The notes below the pieces were generated by a model that saw nothing but the letters and a program-made list of their open reading frames with translations, did no database searches and was not told the DNA's origin. Positions 1 through 7,906 of a DNA stretch of 64,000 nucleotides are shown piece by piece; within the stretch, counting starts at the first letter, position 1; every line of letters begins with the position of its first letter. Location of the stretch: contig JAEERP010000001.1 in the NCBI GenBank assembly GCA_016285885.1, positions 840,711 through 904,710 of the forward strand. The letters are read 5' to 3'. The position numbers and the translations under genes were made by a program. Source of the stretch: Paludibacteraceae bacterium. GTDB lineage: Bacteria; Bacteroidota; Bacteroidia; Bacteroidales; Paludibacteraceae.

Positions 1-566
1 TCTTGGCGGATGGGCGAACCGTTCACGTACTTACTCGCCAACCCGTAAGCAGCACAATTGTTTTTGCTGAAATAACGCTTTGCATCACTCACCCAACTGC
101 CAGCATAGACCGCATTGCGCAGCTCCTGCTCGGTCAGCTTCTCGCCCGCTATGTTGATGGTCTCGAACCATTTCAGTTTCTCGCTGTCGGTGCCACTACA
201 GATATACACTTGCAATTCGTAATTGAGAATCTGCTCCTTTTCGTCTTCCTGCAGGTTGTGGAAGTACTTGAAGAGATAGGCGAAGTCGCCATTCACATAC
301 TGGCAGATGGAGATGGTGCGTTGTTGCCCGTCGATGATCTCGAATGTGCCATCGTCGCGTGTCGCCCAGTACATCACATTGAGGGGAAAGCCCTGCGTGA
401 GGGTGTCGATAACGGCGGCACGTTGTTTATCGCCATAGACGAACTCCCGTTGGTAAGGCGGACGCACATCCAGCTTGCCGCCATACGCCTTCACACCTTG
501 TTCCGCATTGTCCGCATACCCATTGGTCAGGTCGCGGACTGTTATTTTATGCAATTTGATTTCCAT
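1..566 (-). CDS. DUF262 (GmrS-like) family protein, truncated by window edge
   Basis: The minus strand reads open from an ATG at 566 to the window edge, giving 188 residues of N-terminal sequence. RPPYQREFVY (about 35-44) and IIDGQQR (about 77-83) are the hallmark motifs of the DUF262/ParB-nuclease-like fold found in GmrS-type restriction proteins, where the D-G-Q-x-R motif binds nucleotide or cleaves DNA. The C-terminal half, where an HNH/DUF1524 nuclease may or may not follow, lies outside the window. It is the last gene of a minus-strand accessory island with a Fic protein and an EcoRI-type methyltransferase. A defence role is inferred from family and neighbours. Confidence 0.85.
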   Translation of the reverse strand, partial: MEIKLHKITVRDLTNGYADNAEQGVKAYGGKLDVRPPYQREFVYGDKQRAAVIDTLTQGFPLNVMYWATRDDGTFEIIDGQQRTISICQYVNGDFAYLFKYFHNLQEDEKEQILNYELQVYICSGTDSEKLKWFETINIAGEKLTEQELRNAVYAGSWVSDAKRYFSKNNCAAYGLASKYVNGSPIRQ

Positions 567-616
567 ATAGCTTGGGTTTTATATCGTAATTGAAATAATA
601 TTTTAGTTCAACTCTA

Positions 617-1546
617 TTAAATGCTATTCTGTATCTCCAGCACTGCGTTAAGCCTTTCCCTGAGATATTCCGCCACGAGTGTTATCATATCGTCGGGCGA
701 CCCACTTCGTGCGAAACTATCGAATGCCTCGTAGTAGCGGCGACGGTCGGCGAACTTTATATTCACAGGTGGATAGCCTGCTCGGATGAGTTGCAGGTTC
801 ATAAGCAGACGACCAGTGCGTCCGTTGCCGTCAATGAAGGGGTGTATGCTTTCGAACCGTAAATGGAAAAGCGACACTTGCTCAGCGATATGCAACTTGC
901 CATACTTTTCCTCCATGTCGGTGATTAATTCTTCCATTTTGGGTTGAATCAAGTAGGGTTGTACGGGGTCGGTCAGAGCGCCAGCTATACGGACGGGCAC
1001 TCTTCTGTATCGCCCCGCATCCTCGTGTCGGTGGGCAAGCACCAGCGAATGGATGCAATGTATGTCATACTCTGACAAAGGACGTTTTTGCTTTGTCAGT
1101 TCCTCCATTGCCTCGAAAGCCTCCTTGTAACCCACAGCCTCAAGGTGGTCTTTCAAAGGTTTTCGGTCGATGGTCATTCCCTGCAGCACCATGGCAGTCT
1201 CTTGCAAGGTAAGGGTGTTTCCCTCAATAGCATTACTGTTGTAGGTATGTTCCACCACGAAGACCTCTTTGAGTGCTTCCACTTCCGCAGGGGAGAGAGG
1301 TCGCATGTCTGCCAATTTTTTTTGCAGCGCATCCACCTCCATCAGTAGTGGCGTGTACACTTTCTTGTCTGCCCGTTTGCTATAAGAACGTGCGTCCACA
1401 GGTTGTGTGGCATTAGCAGGAATGTAATAGAGATTTCCCTTGCGGATTACGCCCGGGATTCTGCCATCGGAGCATAATACCCTTATGCGGCGGGAGGATA
1501 GCCCCCACCTTTCAGCCGCTTCTGTGATTTTCATATAACCTTCCAT
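617..1546 (-). CDS. Fic family protein with N-terminal DNA-binding domain
   Basis: This 309-residue protein carries the complete Fic signature HPFIDGNGRTGR at 235-246, so it probably transfers AMP (or another phosphate-containing group) to a protein hydroxyl. The inhibitory motif S/TxxxEG (SNAIEG, 104-109) lies N-terminal to the Fic core, as in class II Fic enzymes that restrain themselves. Residues 5-45 look like a MerR/excisionase-type winged helix (KITEAAERWGLSSRRIRVLC). The start ATG at 1546 is overlapped by the first of three direct repeats, and the promoter contains another, so it may bind its own control region. It lies 50 bp before the DUF262 gene on the same strand. The target protein is unknown. 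Confidence 0.92.
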   Translation of the reverse strand: MEGYMKITEAAERWGLSSRRIRVLCSDGRIPGVIRKGNLYYIPANATQPVDARSYSKRADKKVYTPLLMEVDALQKKLADMRPLSPAEVEALKEVFVVEHTYNSNAIEGNTLTLQETAMVLQGMTIDRKPLKDHLEAVGYKEAFEAMEELTKQKRPLSEYDIHCIHSLVLAHRHEDAGRYRRVPVRIAGALTDPVQPYLIQPKMEELITDMEEKYGKLHIAEQVSLFHLRFESIHPFIDGNGRTGRLLMNLQLIRAGYPPVNIKFADRRRYYEAFDSFARSGSPDDMITLVAEYLRERLNAVLEIQNSI

Positions 1547-1648
1547 ATTATTCCGATTTATGATATAAAACCACTACAAAGGTATTATATTATTCCGATT
1601 TTCACCAAAATCACCGTTATATTATTCCGATTTTATAATTTTTCGGAA
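1545..1648. repeat. Three direct repeats plus one inverted half-site over the fic promoter
   Basis: The 15-bp sequence ATATTATTCCGATTT occurs exactly at 1545-1559, 1587-1601 and 1619-1633. Start-to-start distances are 42 and 32 bp, close to four and three turns of B-DNA, so all copies face the same side of the helix. A related inverted half-site (TCGGAA, 1643-1648) forms an inverted repeat with TTCCGA at 1625-1630. The array covers the fic start codon, the spacer between -33 and -7, and the upstream flank, which is what a repressor operator would look like. I infer the Fic protein's own helix-turn-helix domain as the ligand. Confidence 0.7.
1577..1610 (-). promoter_or_regulatory. Bacteroidetes-type promoter of the fic gene
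   Basis: On the minus strand there is a perfect -7 box TACCTTTG (1577-1584) and a TTTTG -33 element (1606-1610), 21 bp apart. Transcription would start about 20-25 nt before the ATG at 1546. Copy 2 of the ATATTATTCCGATTT repeat lies between the two elements, and copy 1 covers the start codon. Confidence 0.6.
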
Positions 1649-1681
1649 CAATATCATTATAAGTTCGAAAAAGACAAATGG

Positions 1682-2110
1682 TTATGGTCTTTCTTTAATA
1701 AGACCATCGAAGTTGAGCATTTCTTTTCTAATTGCACTGTATGCCTCATCCCAGTTCGATCTCCATTCAATATACCCCTCGTGACTTTTGCTTTGTTGAA
1801 TATTACTAACTGGCACGATAACACATTTTTCTCTCTCTTGCACTTTTTTAGGAAAATAAGATGTTACAACACAGTATTTCCATGTTGTATATAAGAATCC
1901 GCTCATGGGTTCATTCTTTACATGAATACGTATACTATCAATTGTAATGGACTTTACATCAGACATTTGTTGTAAAGTAAGTGGTAATTGTTCTTGTTCT
2001 CCGTTAAGGACAGCATTTTGGGCCTCTTCTTCCGTCAGAACGTGTTGCTGACAAGATGTTAATCCTAAAATCACAACGCAAAGCATTGTATAAAAAAATG
2101 TTCTTTTCAT
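1682..2110 (-). CDS. Small lipoprotein, unknown function
   Basis: A 142-residue protein starting MKRTFFYTML, with a lipoprotein signal peptide ending in the lipobox LTSC (Cys20), so it is predicted to be anchored in the membrane facing the periplasm or cell surface. An in-frame start nine codons earlier exists but would spoil the signal peptide, hence the start at 2110. The mature part has no domain I recognise. It begins 13 bp after the methyltransferase stop and is probably on the same transcript, which is an odd partner for a DNA methylase. Confidence 0.75.
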   Translation of the reverse strand: MKRTFFYTMLCVVILGLTSCQQHVLTEEEAQNAVLNGEQEQLPLTLQQMSDVKSITIDSIRIHVKNEPMSGFLYTTWKYCVVTSYFPKKVQEREKCVIVPVSNIQQSKSHEGYIEWRSNWDEAYSAIRKEMLNFDGLIKERP

Positions 2111-2123
2111 GATTCTATGTTTA

Positions 2124-3173
2124 TCATCCCTTTCCATACCCCTCCTGTTTCTCTGCCGCCATCAGTATATTTTCCGCGGGTTGTGGGTATGTGGAGGCGG
2201 AGGGTTGACGACGACGGATGAGGATACGGGCGTATATCTTTTTCCCATTTACATAAGGATACCCAAAATTTAGACTATCTATAGTCGTAGAAGCCATTAT
2301 TCCTAATATCTCAAATTGTTCAGGATTATATTTATCCAAAAAAGTAATAGGTACACCCATCACACCATCATAATCCATAGGAATATCAGCCACCTTATTC
2401 ACATTGATAGCCTGATAATTGTCATATTGGGGATACTCTTCTTCATTGTAGGATTTATAAAGAATAATCTCCTCGTGTCGTTTAGCTATATCAAGATTGG
2501 TAAACCAACAAATATTTCCCATGCTTCGCCATTTCTGACCTGTTTCATCAATCCAAAAACGCGTTGACTTTGGTTCGTAATAATCTGGCACTCTGAATTT
2601 TGCAAAAGAAAGTGTGCTTCCCAACCATAGTTGATTCGCCTTTATATATGAAAATATTTCCTTATATGTTATTGCGTTTTGGTTCCCTATAATCACAAAT
2701 TTCTTGTTGTATTTCATCAATTGTGCGACGTACTCTCTAAACAGCGAAAAAGGAGGGTTGGTCACTACAATATCCGCTTGCTTTAATAGTTCGATGCATT
2801 CCTGCGAGCGGAAATCACCATCACCCTTGAGATAGTTGATGCCTATCTCTTCAGGGTCTGGTACACGGTTGCCATTATGGTCACCCGTATATTCAAGCCA
2901 AATGGCACGCTCTGAGTTGTTTTGACTAAACAAATCACGCTCTTGACTTTTATAGCAAGTGGTGATAAGTTTTTTCAAGCCTAATTGCTCGAAATTGTAG
3001 CTGAAATAGTGAAAGAAATTGCTGATACGAGGGTCATCACAGTTACAGAGCACCACTTTATCTTTGAAGTGTTGTTTGTAGTGCTTCAATTCGTTTTCTA
3101 TATCAGAGAGTTCTGTGTAAAACTCATCCTCTTTTGCCTTGTTGGCGGCATGTAAACTTTTATTTCCTGCCAT
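2124..3173 (-). CDS. EcoRI-type adenine-specific DNA methyltransferase
   Basis: This 349-residue protein matches the EcoRI-modification-methylase family: the amino-methylase catalytic motif NPPF is at 139-142 after the strand ADIVVT, and the N-terminal region has the CNCDDPRISNFF segment (43-54) typical of these enzymes. It would methylate adenine N6 in a specific DNA site using S-adenosylmethionine. No cognate restriction endonuclease is seen in the window; the DUF262 protein about 1.6 kb downstream is the only nuclease-like neighbour. The gene has a long upstream region (3174-3500) holding a hairpin next to the start codon, a long nested inverted repeat and a promoter shared with the RAYT gene. 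Confidence 0.9.
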   Translation of the reverse strand: MAGNKSLHAANKAKEDEFYTELSDIENELKHYKQHFKDKVVLCNCDDPRISNFFHYFSYNFEQLGLKKLITTCYKSQERDLFSQNNSERAIWLEYTGDHNGNRVPDPEEIGINYLKGDGDFRSQECIELLKQADIVVTNPPFSLFREYVAQLMKYNKKFVIIGNQNAITYKEIFSYIKANQLWLGSTLSFAKFRVPDYYEPKSTRFWIDETGQKWRSMGNICWFTNLDIAKRHEEIILYKSYNEEEYPQYDNYQAINVNKVADIPMDYDGVMGVPITFLDKYNPEQFEILGIMASTTIDSLNFGYPYVNGKKIYARILIRRRQPSASTYPQPAENILMAAEKQEGYGKG

Positions 3174-3176
3174 GCT

Positions 3177-3205
3177 GATTGATAGTTAGCGCATCACTAT
3201 CAATC
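3177..3205 (-). promoter_or_regulatory. Perfect 10-bp inverted repeat abutting the methyltransferase start
   Basis: GATTGATAGT (3177-3186) and its exact reverse complement ACTATCAATC (3196-3205) are separated by 9 bp and end 3 bp before the start ATG (3171-3173). In the mRNA this hairpin would cover the ribosome-loading region; as DNA it could be an operator. Either would allow control of methylase synthesis, but there is no direct evidence of function. Confidence 0.55.
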
Positions 3206-3246
3206 TCACTATCGGGCAAAAGAAAGGTGTGAGCCTTTCCATCTTG

Positions 3247-3356
3247 TCCACGGAGAGCCTGCAAGAACTCCGCCCACGCCTCAGATTAGCCCACACCTAA
3301 TCGGTGCGAGCATTAACTCATAAAGCGTGGAAGGGAAGTGCATAACTCTCCGTGGA
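3247..3356 (-). other. Nested inverted repeats: possible structured leader RNA
   Basis: Three nested complementary pairs are visible: TCCACGGAGAG (3247-3257) with CTCTCCGTGGA (3346-3356), CCACGC (3274-3279) with GCGTGG (3325-3330), and CACC (3294-3297) with GGTG (3303-3306). A further pair, AGCCTGCA (3256-3263) and TGCAGGCT (3391-3398), competes with or extends the outer stem. The element lies in the predicted 5' untranslated region of the methyltransferase, about 70 bp before its start. It resembles no riboswitch I can name. The rest of the 443-bp gap between the methylase and the RAYT gene is AT-rich and holds the left 56-bp repeat. Confidence 0.45.
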
Positions 3357-3480
3357 TTAGCGTTTATCCGATAATTCTAAATCATCAGTTTGCAGGCTTT
3401 TGATTTGGACAAGAATAATAGCTAATGCTGTATGTTACTATTTAAAAATTCTTACTGTCTGTTTCGTAAAAATCAGTTTT

Positions 3481-3536
3481 TTAATTTGTTTTCAAAGATA
3501 TAAGTTTTTGTGATGTCTGCAAAATATGAAGGCAGA
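3481..3536 (-). repeat. 56-bp direct repeat, left copy, carrying a minus-strand promoter
   Basis: This segment matches 4305-4360 at 55 of 56 positions (only the eighth base differs). On the minus strand it contains TATCTTTG (3493-3500) with a TTTTG element (3520-3524) 19 bp upstream, a good Bacteroidetes promoter that would read into the structured leader and the methyltransferase gene. The two copies are 824 bp apart and bracket the RAYT gene. Confidence 0.8.
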
Positions 3537-3616
3537 GATTGTCGGGTACTATAGGCCTTCACATTCTCGCTGTAATAGTTGTAATATTTGCTTAGAAGAT
3601 TATTGCGATAAAAACA

Positions 3617-4294
3617 TCATTCGTTCCCATAAAAACAGTCATTTTCCCATTTCAGTGGGTTTTGTACAATGTATTCTGCGATTCTCTCATATTCCATGTA
3701 ATCACGTATGATATGTTCATAATAATTGCGCTGCCACGGGGAATAACCGATTCCCTTCGTTACACCGATTTTGAATCCACGAACAATCGATCCAATGGTA
3801 CGTGATGTCCCCGTTGGTCGTATGAATTCATTCGTCAATGATGATGGGTGCATGGACAATGATGGGTGTGGTTGGGGCGATGGCGGGTGTGGTTGGGACG
3901 ATGGCGGGTGTGGTAGGGGCGATGGCGGGTGTGGTAGGGGCGAAAAATTTTTCGCCCCTACGTTGTCATACGCATCCACATTGTTATGTATATCCACGTT
4001 GTTACGCACATCCCTATCCAATACATTCATGGATTTTTTTATTTCAATAATACCATGGATATGATTAGGCATAATGACATATTCATGTAACACAACATCA
4101 GGGAAATGGGTGGGTATCTCCATCCAACATTTGTCAGCGATAATTCCTTCTTCTGACAGCTTTGTCTCCCCGTTTTCTATGCTACAAAATATATGTTCCC
4201 TATTTTTTGTGCAAATCGTCACGAAATAGATTCCAGATTGTGAATAATCATAATTCTTCAATCGTATCGACCGCCGGTGGTGTCGTGCAAACAT
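3617..4294 (-). CDS. REP-associated tyrosine transposase (RAYT, Y1/IS200-like)
   Basis: A 225-residue single-strand transposase of the TnpA-REP family. The N-terminal block RRSIRLKNYDYSQSGIYFVT, the HUH motif MPNHIHG (His78, His80) and the C-terminal WQRNYYEHIIRDYMEYERIA (catalytic Tyr around 191-192) are all present. Between them, residues 97-150 are a low-complexity insert: six-residue repeats (NNVDIH, NNVDAY), a stretch encoded by a perfect 28-bp palindrome (112-120), then four seven-residue PHPPSPx-like repeats. The reading frame is intact, so it may still be active. It lies between two 56-bp direct repeats, the upstream one supplying its promoter. Confidence 0.88.
   Translation of the reverse strand: MFARHHRRSIRLKNYDYSQSGIYFVTICTKNREHIFCSIENGETKLSEEGIIADKCWMEIPTHFPDVVLHEYVIMPNHIHGIIEIKKSMNVLDRDVRNNVDIHNNVDAYDNVGAKNFSPLPHPPSPLPHPPSSQPHPPSPQPHPSLSMHPSSLTNEFIRPTGTSRTIGSIVRGFKIGVTKGIGYSPWQRNYYEHIIRDYMEYERIAEYIVQNPLKWENDCFYGNE
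3857..3940. repeat. Four tandem 21-bp repeats inside the RAYT gene
   Basis: Units CGATGGCGGGTGTGGTAGGG-G begin at 3857, 3878, 3899 and 3920; the last two are identical and the first is the most diverged. Because 21 is a multiple of three, expansion keeps the RAYT frame open and adds seven residues of the PHPPSPx type per unit. The array abuts the 28-bp palindrome. Confidence 0.9.
3934..3961. repeat. Perfect 28-bp REP-like palindrome within the RAYT coding region
   Basis: GTAGGGGCGAAAAA followed directly by its exact reverse complement. GTAGGGGCG-type palindromes are widespread dispersed repeats in bacterial genomes and are the class of substrate RAYT enzymes are thought to mobilise. A single half-like copy (ACGCCCCTAC) is also visible near 4577-4586 at the end of the DUF4491 gene. 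Confidence 0.9.
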
Positions 4295-4304
4295 AATCAG
4301 ATCA

Positions 4305-4360
4305 TTAATTTATTTTCAAAGATATAAGTTTTTGTGATGTCTGCAAAATATGAAGGCAGA
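4305..4360 (-). repeat. 56-bp direct repeat, right copy, promoter of the RAYT gene
   Basis: Near-identical to 3481-3536. It ends 10 bp before the RAYT start codon (4294). On the minus strand it supplies TATCTTTG (4317-4324) and TTTTG (4344-4348) 19 bp apart, so the RAYT and methyltransferase genes appear to share a duplicated promoter. Confidence 0.8.
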
Positions 4361-4400
4361 ATATGCATGCAGATGTTTCTAGAAATATAGTATAAATTTT

Positions 4401-4460
4401 ATCGATTATATTCGATAAAAACACACACTTTCCATCGATTATACTCGACAAAAACACAAA
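4401..4460. repeat. Two tandem copies of a 27-bp AT-rich sequence
   Basis: ATCGATTATATTCGATAAAA plus ACACACA (4401-4427) is repeated with three substitutions at 4434-4460, a 33-bp period. It lies in the 288-bp gap between the DUF4491 gene and the RAYT element; otherwise that gap holds only the 56-bp repeat. Confidence 0.6.
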
Positions 4461-4582
4461 AAAAGGCATTCGTGCCATAGCATTTCACGCACAAGAAACG
4501 TCCTTCCCTCTTAAAGGGGAAGACCTGCAAGCTATATATGGAACAAGGAACTAACAAAACAGGGCGGAGGCACCTTACGCCC

Positions 4583-4882
4583 CTACCGTTGCCGTTTCGG
4601 GAACCACCCCTTCTCTACCCTCTTCCGCTGGTCAAAAACCTCCTTGATGCTCCAGAAGCAGGAGAAGGCGACCACCCCCAAGAGCGATGAGACCGTCTGG
4701 TTCTCCGCAAGCACGGACAAGACCACACAAACAAGTCCGGCAAGGAGAAACACCCACCAGCACTTCACCCCGAAGTAGTACTCCCCTTTGATCACCAAAG
4801 GGTGGAAAAGTCCGATAATCAGGAAAGTAAGAAGGCCCACCAAAAGACCCAAACAATTATTTTCTGCAAGAAACTCCAACAT
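4583..4882 (-). CDS. DUF4491 family membrane protein
   Basis: A 99-residue protein with three hydrophobic segments (about 10-30, 42-60 and 66-80) and a basic C-terminus (RKRVEKGWFPKRQR). It matches the DUF4491 family of small inner-membrane proteins, common in Bacteroidales and of unknown function. It follows obgE after 7 bp and is probably the last gene of the ksgA-corA-obgE operon. Confidence 0.75.
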   Translation of the reverse strand: MLEFLAENNCLGLLVGLLTFLIIGLFHPLVIKGEYYFGVKCWWVFLLAGLVCVVLSVLAENQTVSSLLGVVAFSCFWSIKEVFDQRKRVEKGWFPKRQR

Positions 4883-4889
4883 ACGTCAC

Positions 4890-5996
4890 CTATTTTTCGT
4901 CATCCCACTCGATTTCAATATCGTCGCCCAGCTCCTCGTCCTCATCCTCCTCATAGTCATCCACCTCCATCGGACGGTGCGTCATGGTCATGTGGCGATC
5001 CACATCCTTGCTCAGTTCCTCCCAAAGCAGATCCTTCAGTTCCATCAGGCCCATGCCCGTAATGGAGGAGAAGAAGACGCACGGCACATCCGTAGGCAAC
5101 AGCTTGCGCATATCGTTCATCATATCCTCATCGATCATATCGCACTTGGAGATGCCCAGCACACGCTGCTTCTTCAGCAACTCAGGGTTATATTGCTCCA
5201 ATTCGTTCAGCAGGATCTCGTACTCCTTCATGATATCCTCCGTATCGCAAGGAATCAGGAAGAGCAGGATAGCGTTCCGCTCGATGTGGCGGAGGAAACG
5301 CAACCCGATGCCACGGCCCTCCGAAGCCCCTTCGATGATACCGGGGATATCCGCCATGGCGAAAGACTTCTGGTCGCGGTAGGCCACGATGCCCAGGTTA
5401 GGCTCCAGCGTCGTGAAGGGATAATTGGCGATCTTAGGCTTGGCGGCCGTCACGGCGGAAAGCAGTGTGGACTTGCCAGCGTTCGGGAAACCCACGAGAC
5501 CGACATCCGCCAGCACCTTCAGCTCAAGGATCACATTCTTCTCGATGGCAGGTTCGCCCGGCTGCGCGAAACGAGGCGTCTGGTTCGTGGCCGATTTGAA
5601 GTGCCAGTTGCCCAAGCCGCCACGACCGCCCCTCAGCAGGATCACCTCCTGTCCGTCCGCGGTGACATCGCAGAGGAACTCACCGCTGTCAGCGTCATAG
5701 ACCACCGTACCGCAAGGCACCTCGATGATCCTATCCTTGCCATCCGCACCGAAGCTACGGCTCTGGCTACCATTCTCGCCATTGCCCGCCATGATGTGCT
5801 TTTCGAACTTCAGGTGGATCAACGTCCAATAATCCTTGTTACCACGCAGGATGATATGGCCACCACGACCGCCGTCACCACCGTCAGGTCCACCCTTAGG
5901 GATATACTTCTCACGGCGCAGATGAGCGGAGCCTGCCCCACCCTTGCCCGACCGGCAATAAATCTTCACGTAATCGACAAAGTTCGTTTCAGCCAT
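4890..5996 (-). CDS. obgE: GTPase ObgE/CgtA
   Basis: A 368-residue Obg-family GTPase that binds the large ribosomal subunit and links ribosome assembly to nutrient state. The glycine-rich Obg domain occupies about 4-160 ([12 protein letters not shown] at 35-46). The G domain has G1 GFPNAGKS (169-176), switch [11 protein letters not shown]3 DIPG (217-220) and G4 SKCD (283-286, a variant of NKxD). The last 25 residues are strongly acidic ([14 protein letters not shown]), as often found in Bacteroidetes homologues. It starts 19 bp after the corA stop. Confidence 0.97.
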   Translation of the reverse strand: MAETNFVDYVKIYCRSGKGGAGSAHLRREKYIPKGGPDGGDGGRGGHIILRGNKDYWTLIHLKFEKHIMAGNGENGSQSRSFGADGKDRIIEVPCGTVVYDADSGEFLCDVTADGQEVILLRGGRGGLGNWHFKSATNQTPRFAQPGEPAIEKNVILELKVLADVGLVGFPNAGKSTLLSAVTAAKPKIANYPFTTLEPNLGIVAYRDQKSFAMADIPGIIEGASEGRGIGLRFLRHIERNAILLFLIPCDTEDIMKEYEILLNELEQYNPELLKKQRVLGISKCDMIDEDMMNDMRKLLPTDVPCVFFSSITGMGLMELKDLLWEELSKDVDRHMTMTHRPMEVDDYEEDEDEELGDDIEIEWDDEK

Positions 5997-6015
5997 ATAT
6001 CTGGGAATTAAATAT

Positions 6016-6984
6016 TTACAACCAATTCTTTTTCTTAAACCACACGACGACCCCGATGCTGACCACCACCATGCTGATCAAGGCGATCAGGTAACCGTAG
6101 CGCCAATGCAACTCAGGCATGAACTCGAAGTTCATTCCATAGATGCTCGCGATCAGTGTCGGCGGCGTGAATATCACGGACACCAAGGTGAATATCTTGA
6201 TGATCTTATTCTGTTCGATGTTAACCAAACCGAGGAAGGTATCCTGGAGGTAATCCAGACGGTCGAAGCCGAATTTGATGTGCTCGACCAAAGAGTTGAT
6301 ATCCTTGATCACCATGTTCAGGCGAGGCTTCAGATCCTCCGGCACCAACACGCTACGCAGGATGCTGGAGACGACGCGGTGCTTGTCCACGACGTTCTCA
6401 CGCAAGTGCATGACACGCTCCTGCATGTTCTTGATTTCCAAGAGGACATCCTCGTCGACGTCCTCGGCCACCGTCAAAGTCTGGCTCAACTGGGTGATCG
6501 CCGAAGTGGCGTCCTCGATCATGTCGGCGTCATACTCGACACGGGTCTCCAGCAGGGCGACGAAGATATGGAAGCCCGTCGGGTAGCTCTTCGGGTTAGC
6601 GAAAAGCTTCTTCACCGTATCGTTGAAAGACTTCAGATAATCGTTTTCACGCACAGAGATCAAGATACCATTCTTCAGGATAAAGGAGACCGTCTCCTTC
6701 TCGTACGTATCCAACAAGAAGCTAGCGTTGGCCACCAACGTGTCGTCCGTCTCGATGAAACGGGAAGACATCTCGATCTCCTCCATCTCCTCCTCTTCCT
6801 GGATATAGATTTTCAGGAATTGCTCCAACTGCGACTCCGTATCCGGGGCGACGTGGTTCAAATCGATCCACACAAAATTCTCCAATGGTACCTCCTTCAA
6901 GATAGAGATATCCCTCGCCATCTTCAGACGTCCTTTGTCGAAATAGAACAGTCTGACCTGTTGTATGCCTTTACTCTCCTCCAT
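6016..6984 (-). CDS. corA: CorA family magnesium/cobalt transporter
   Basis: A 322-residue CorA channel: a long cytoplasmic, helix-rich domain, then two C-terminal membrane helices with the selectivity motif [11 protein letters not shown] (GMN at about 283-285) and the basic end WFKKKNWL. The chosen start (MEESKGIQQ) overlaps the end of ksgA by 14 bp; a longer ORF into ksgA begins MWRNQC but adds a basic stretch not usual for CorA. It carries divalent cations, mainly Mg2+, across the inner membrane. The overlap implies translational coupling to ksgA. Confidence 0.95.
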   Translation of the reverse strand: MEESKGIQQVRLFYFDKGRLKMARDISILKEVPLENFVWIDLNHVAPDTESQLEQFLKIYIQEEEEMEEIEMSSRFIETDDTLVANASFLLDTYEKETVSFILKNGILISVRENDYLKSFNDTVKKLFANPKSYPTGFHIFVALLETRVEYDADMIEDATSAITQLSQTLTVAEDVDEDVLLEIKNMQERVMHLRENVVDKHRVVSSILRSVLVPEDLKPRLNMVIKDINSLVEHIKFGFDRLDYLQDTFLGLVNIEQNKIIKIFTLVSVIFTPPTLIASIYGMNFEFMPELHWRYGYLIALISMVVVSIGVVVWFKKKNWL

Positions 6985-7798
6985 TTTCTTTCTGTTTTTT
7001 TGTTTCGGCCGGCTCTTCCGGCATTGATTTCTCCACAAGATTCGTCAGGTCAACGAACTCATGCACGGATAACTGCTCAGGGCGTTTCGTGAAGACAACG
7101 TCCGAGAATACCGCATTATCCTTACCTAAGATAGGTTGAAGAGAGTTGCGCAACATTTTCCTGCGCTGGTTGAAGGCCGTTTTGACGACACGGACGAACA
7201 AAGCCTCGTCGCATCCCAAGTTACGCACACCGTTTCTCCTCATACGGATAACCGCGGACTTCACCTTGGGAGGAGGGTCGAACACATGTTCATGAACGGT
7301 GAAAAGGTACTCTATGTCATAAAAAGCTTGTAGCAGCACGCTCAGGATTCCATAGGCCTTGCAGCCCTGTTTGGAAGCCATACGTTCAGCCACCTCCTTC
7401 TGGATCATGCCCGAGCAGACAGGGATACGGTCGCGGTACTCCAAGACCTTGAAAAAGATCTGGCTGGATATATTGTACGGATAATTACCGATCACATAGA
7501 AATCGCCGGTCGGATAGACCTTATTCAGATCCAACTTCAGGAAATCCTCCGCCAAGATGCGGCCATTCAATTCAGGGAAGTTAACGTTCAGGTAGTCTAC
7601 AGATTCCTTATCCAGTTCCACCACTTTGAGATCAATCTGCTCATTCTGAAGCAAATATTGGGTTAGCACACCCATACCAGGTCCCACTTCCAAAACCTGT
7701 GTAGGTGAGCTCACACCTAAACTATCAGCAATTGCCCGAGCAATGTTTTGATCCTTCAAAAAGTGTTGCCCGAGAGACTTCTTGGGCGTAACTGTCAT
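6971..7798 (-). CDS. rsmA: 16S rRNA dimethyladenosine transferase KsgA/RsmA
   Basis: A 275-residue methylase that dimethylates the two adjacent adenosines in the 3' hairpin of 16S rRNA during small-subunit maturation. SAM-binding motif I is LEVGPGMGVLT (36-46) and catalytic motif IV is NYPYNISSQ (105-113); the N-terminal KKSLGQHFLKD is diagnostic. It is the first gene of the minus-strand group ksgA-corA-obgE-DUF4491 and faces away from the flippase-like gene at 7907. Confidence 0.97.
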   Translation of the reverse strand: MTVTPKKSLGQHFLKDQNIARAIADSLGVSSPTQVLEVGPGMGVLTQYLLQNEQIDLKVVELDKESVDYLNVNFPELNGRILAEDFLKLDLNKVYPTGDFYVIGNYPYNISSQIFFKVLEYRDRIPVCSGMIQKEVAERMASKQGCKAYGILSVLLQAFYDIEYLFTVHEHVFDPPPKVKSAVIRMRRNGVRNLGCDEALFVRVVKTAFNQRRKMLRNSLQPILGKDNAVFSDVVFTKRPEQLSVHEFVDLTNLVEKSMPEEPAETKKQKENGGE

Positions 7799-7906
7799 AA
7801 TCCATCTTATTTTTCGTTAAAATTTGGTAGCGCGAAAATACAATTTTTCATTAGGAATCACAATAGAAAAATAAATATTAGTAATTTTGCGTAAACGATT
7901 GCAGCG

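Noticed and set aside
3..593. A long plus-strand ORF over the left edge
   Set aside because: It is the antisense shadow of the DUF262 gene, whose minus-strand frame carries the recognisable motifs.
4401..4460. The two 27-bp repeats considered as a transposon target duplication
   Set aside because: The copies are only 6 bp apart with nothing between them, so they cannot flank an element.
4788..6011. A 407-residue plus-strand ORF
   Set aside because: Shadow of obgE on the opposite strand; the GTPase motifs are on the minus strand.
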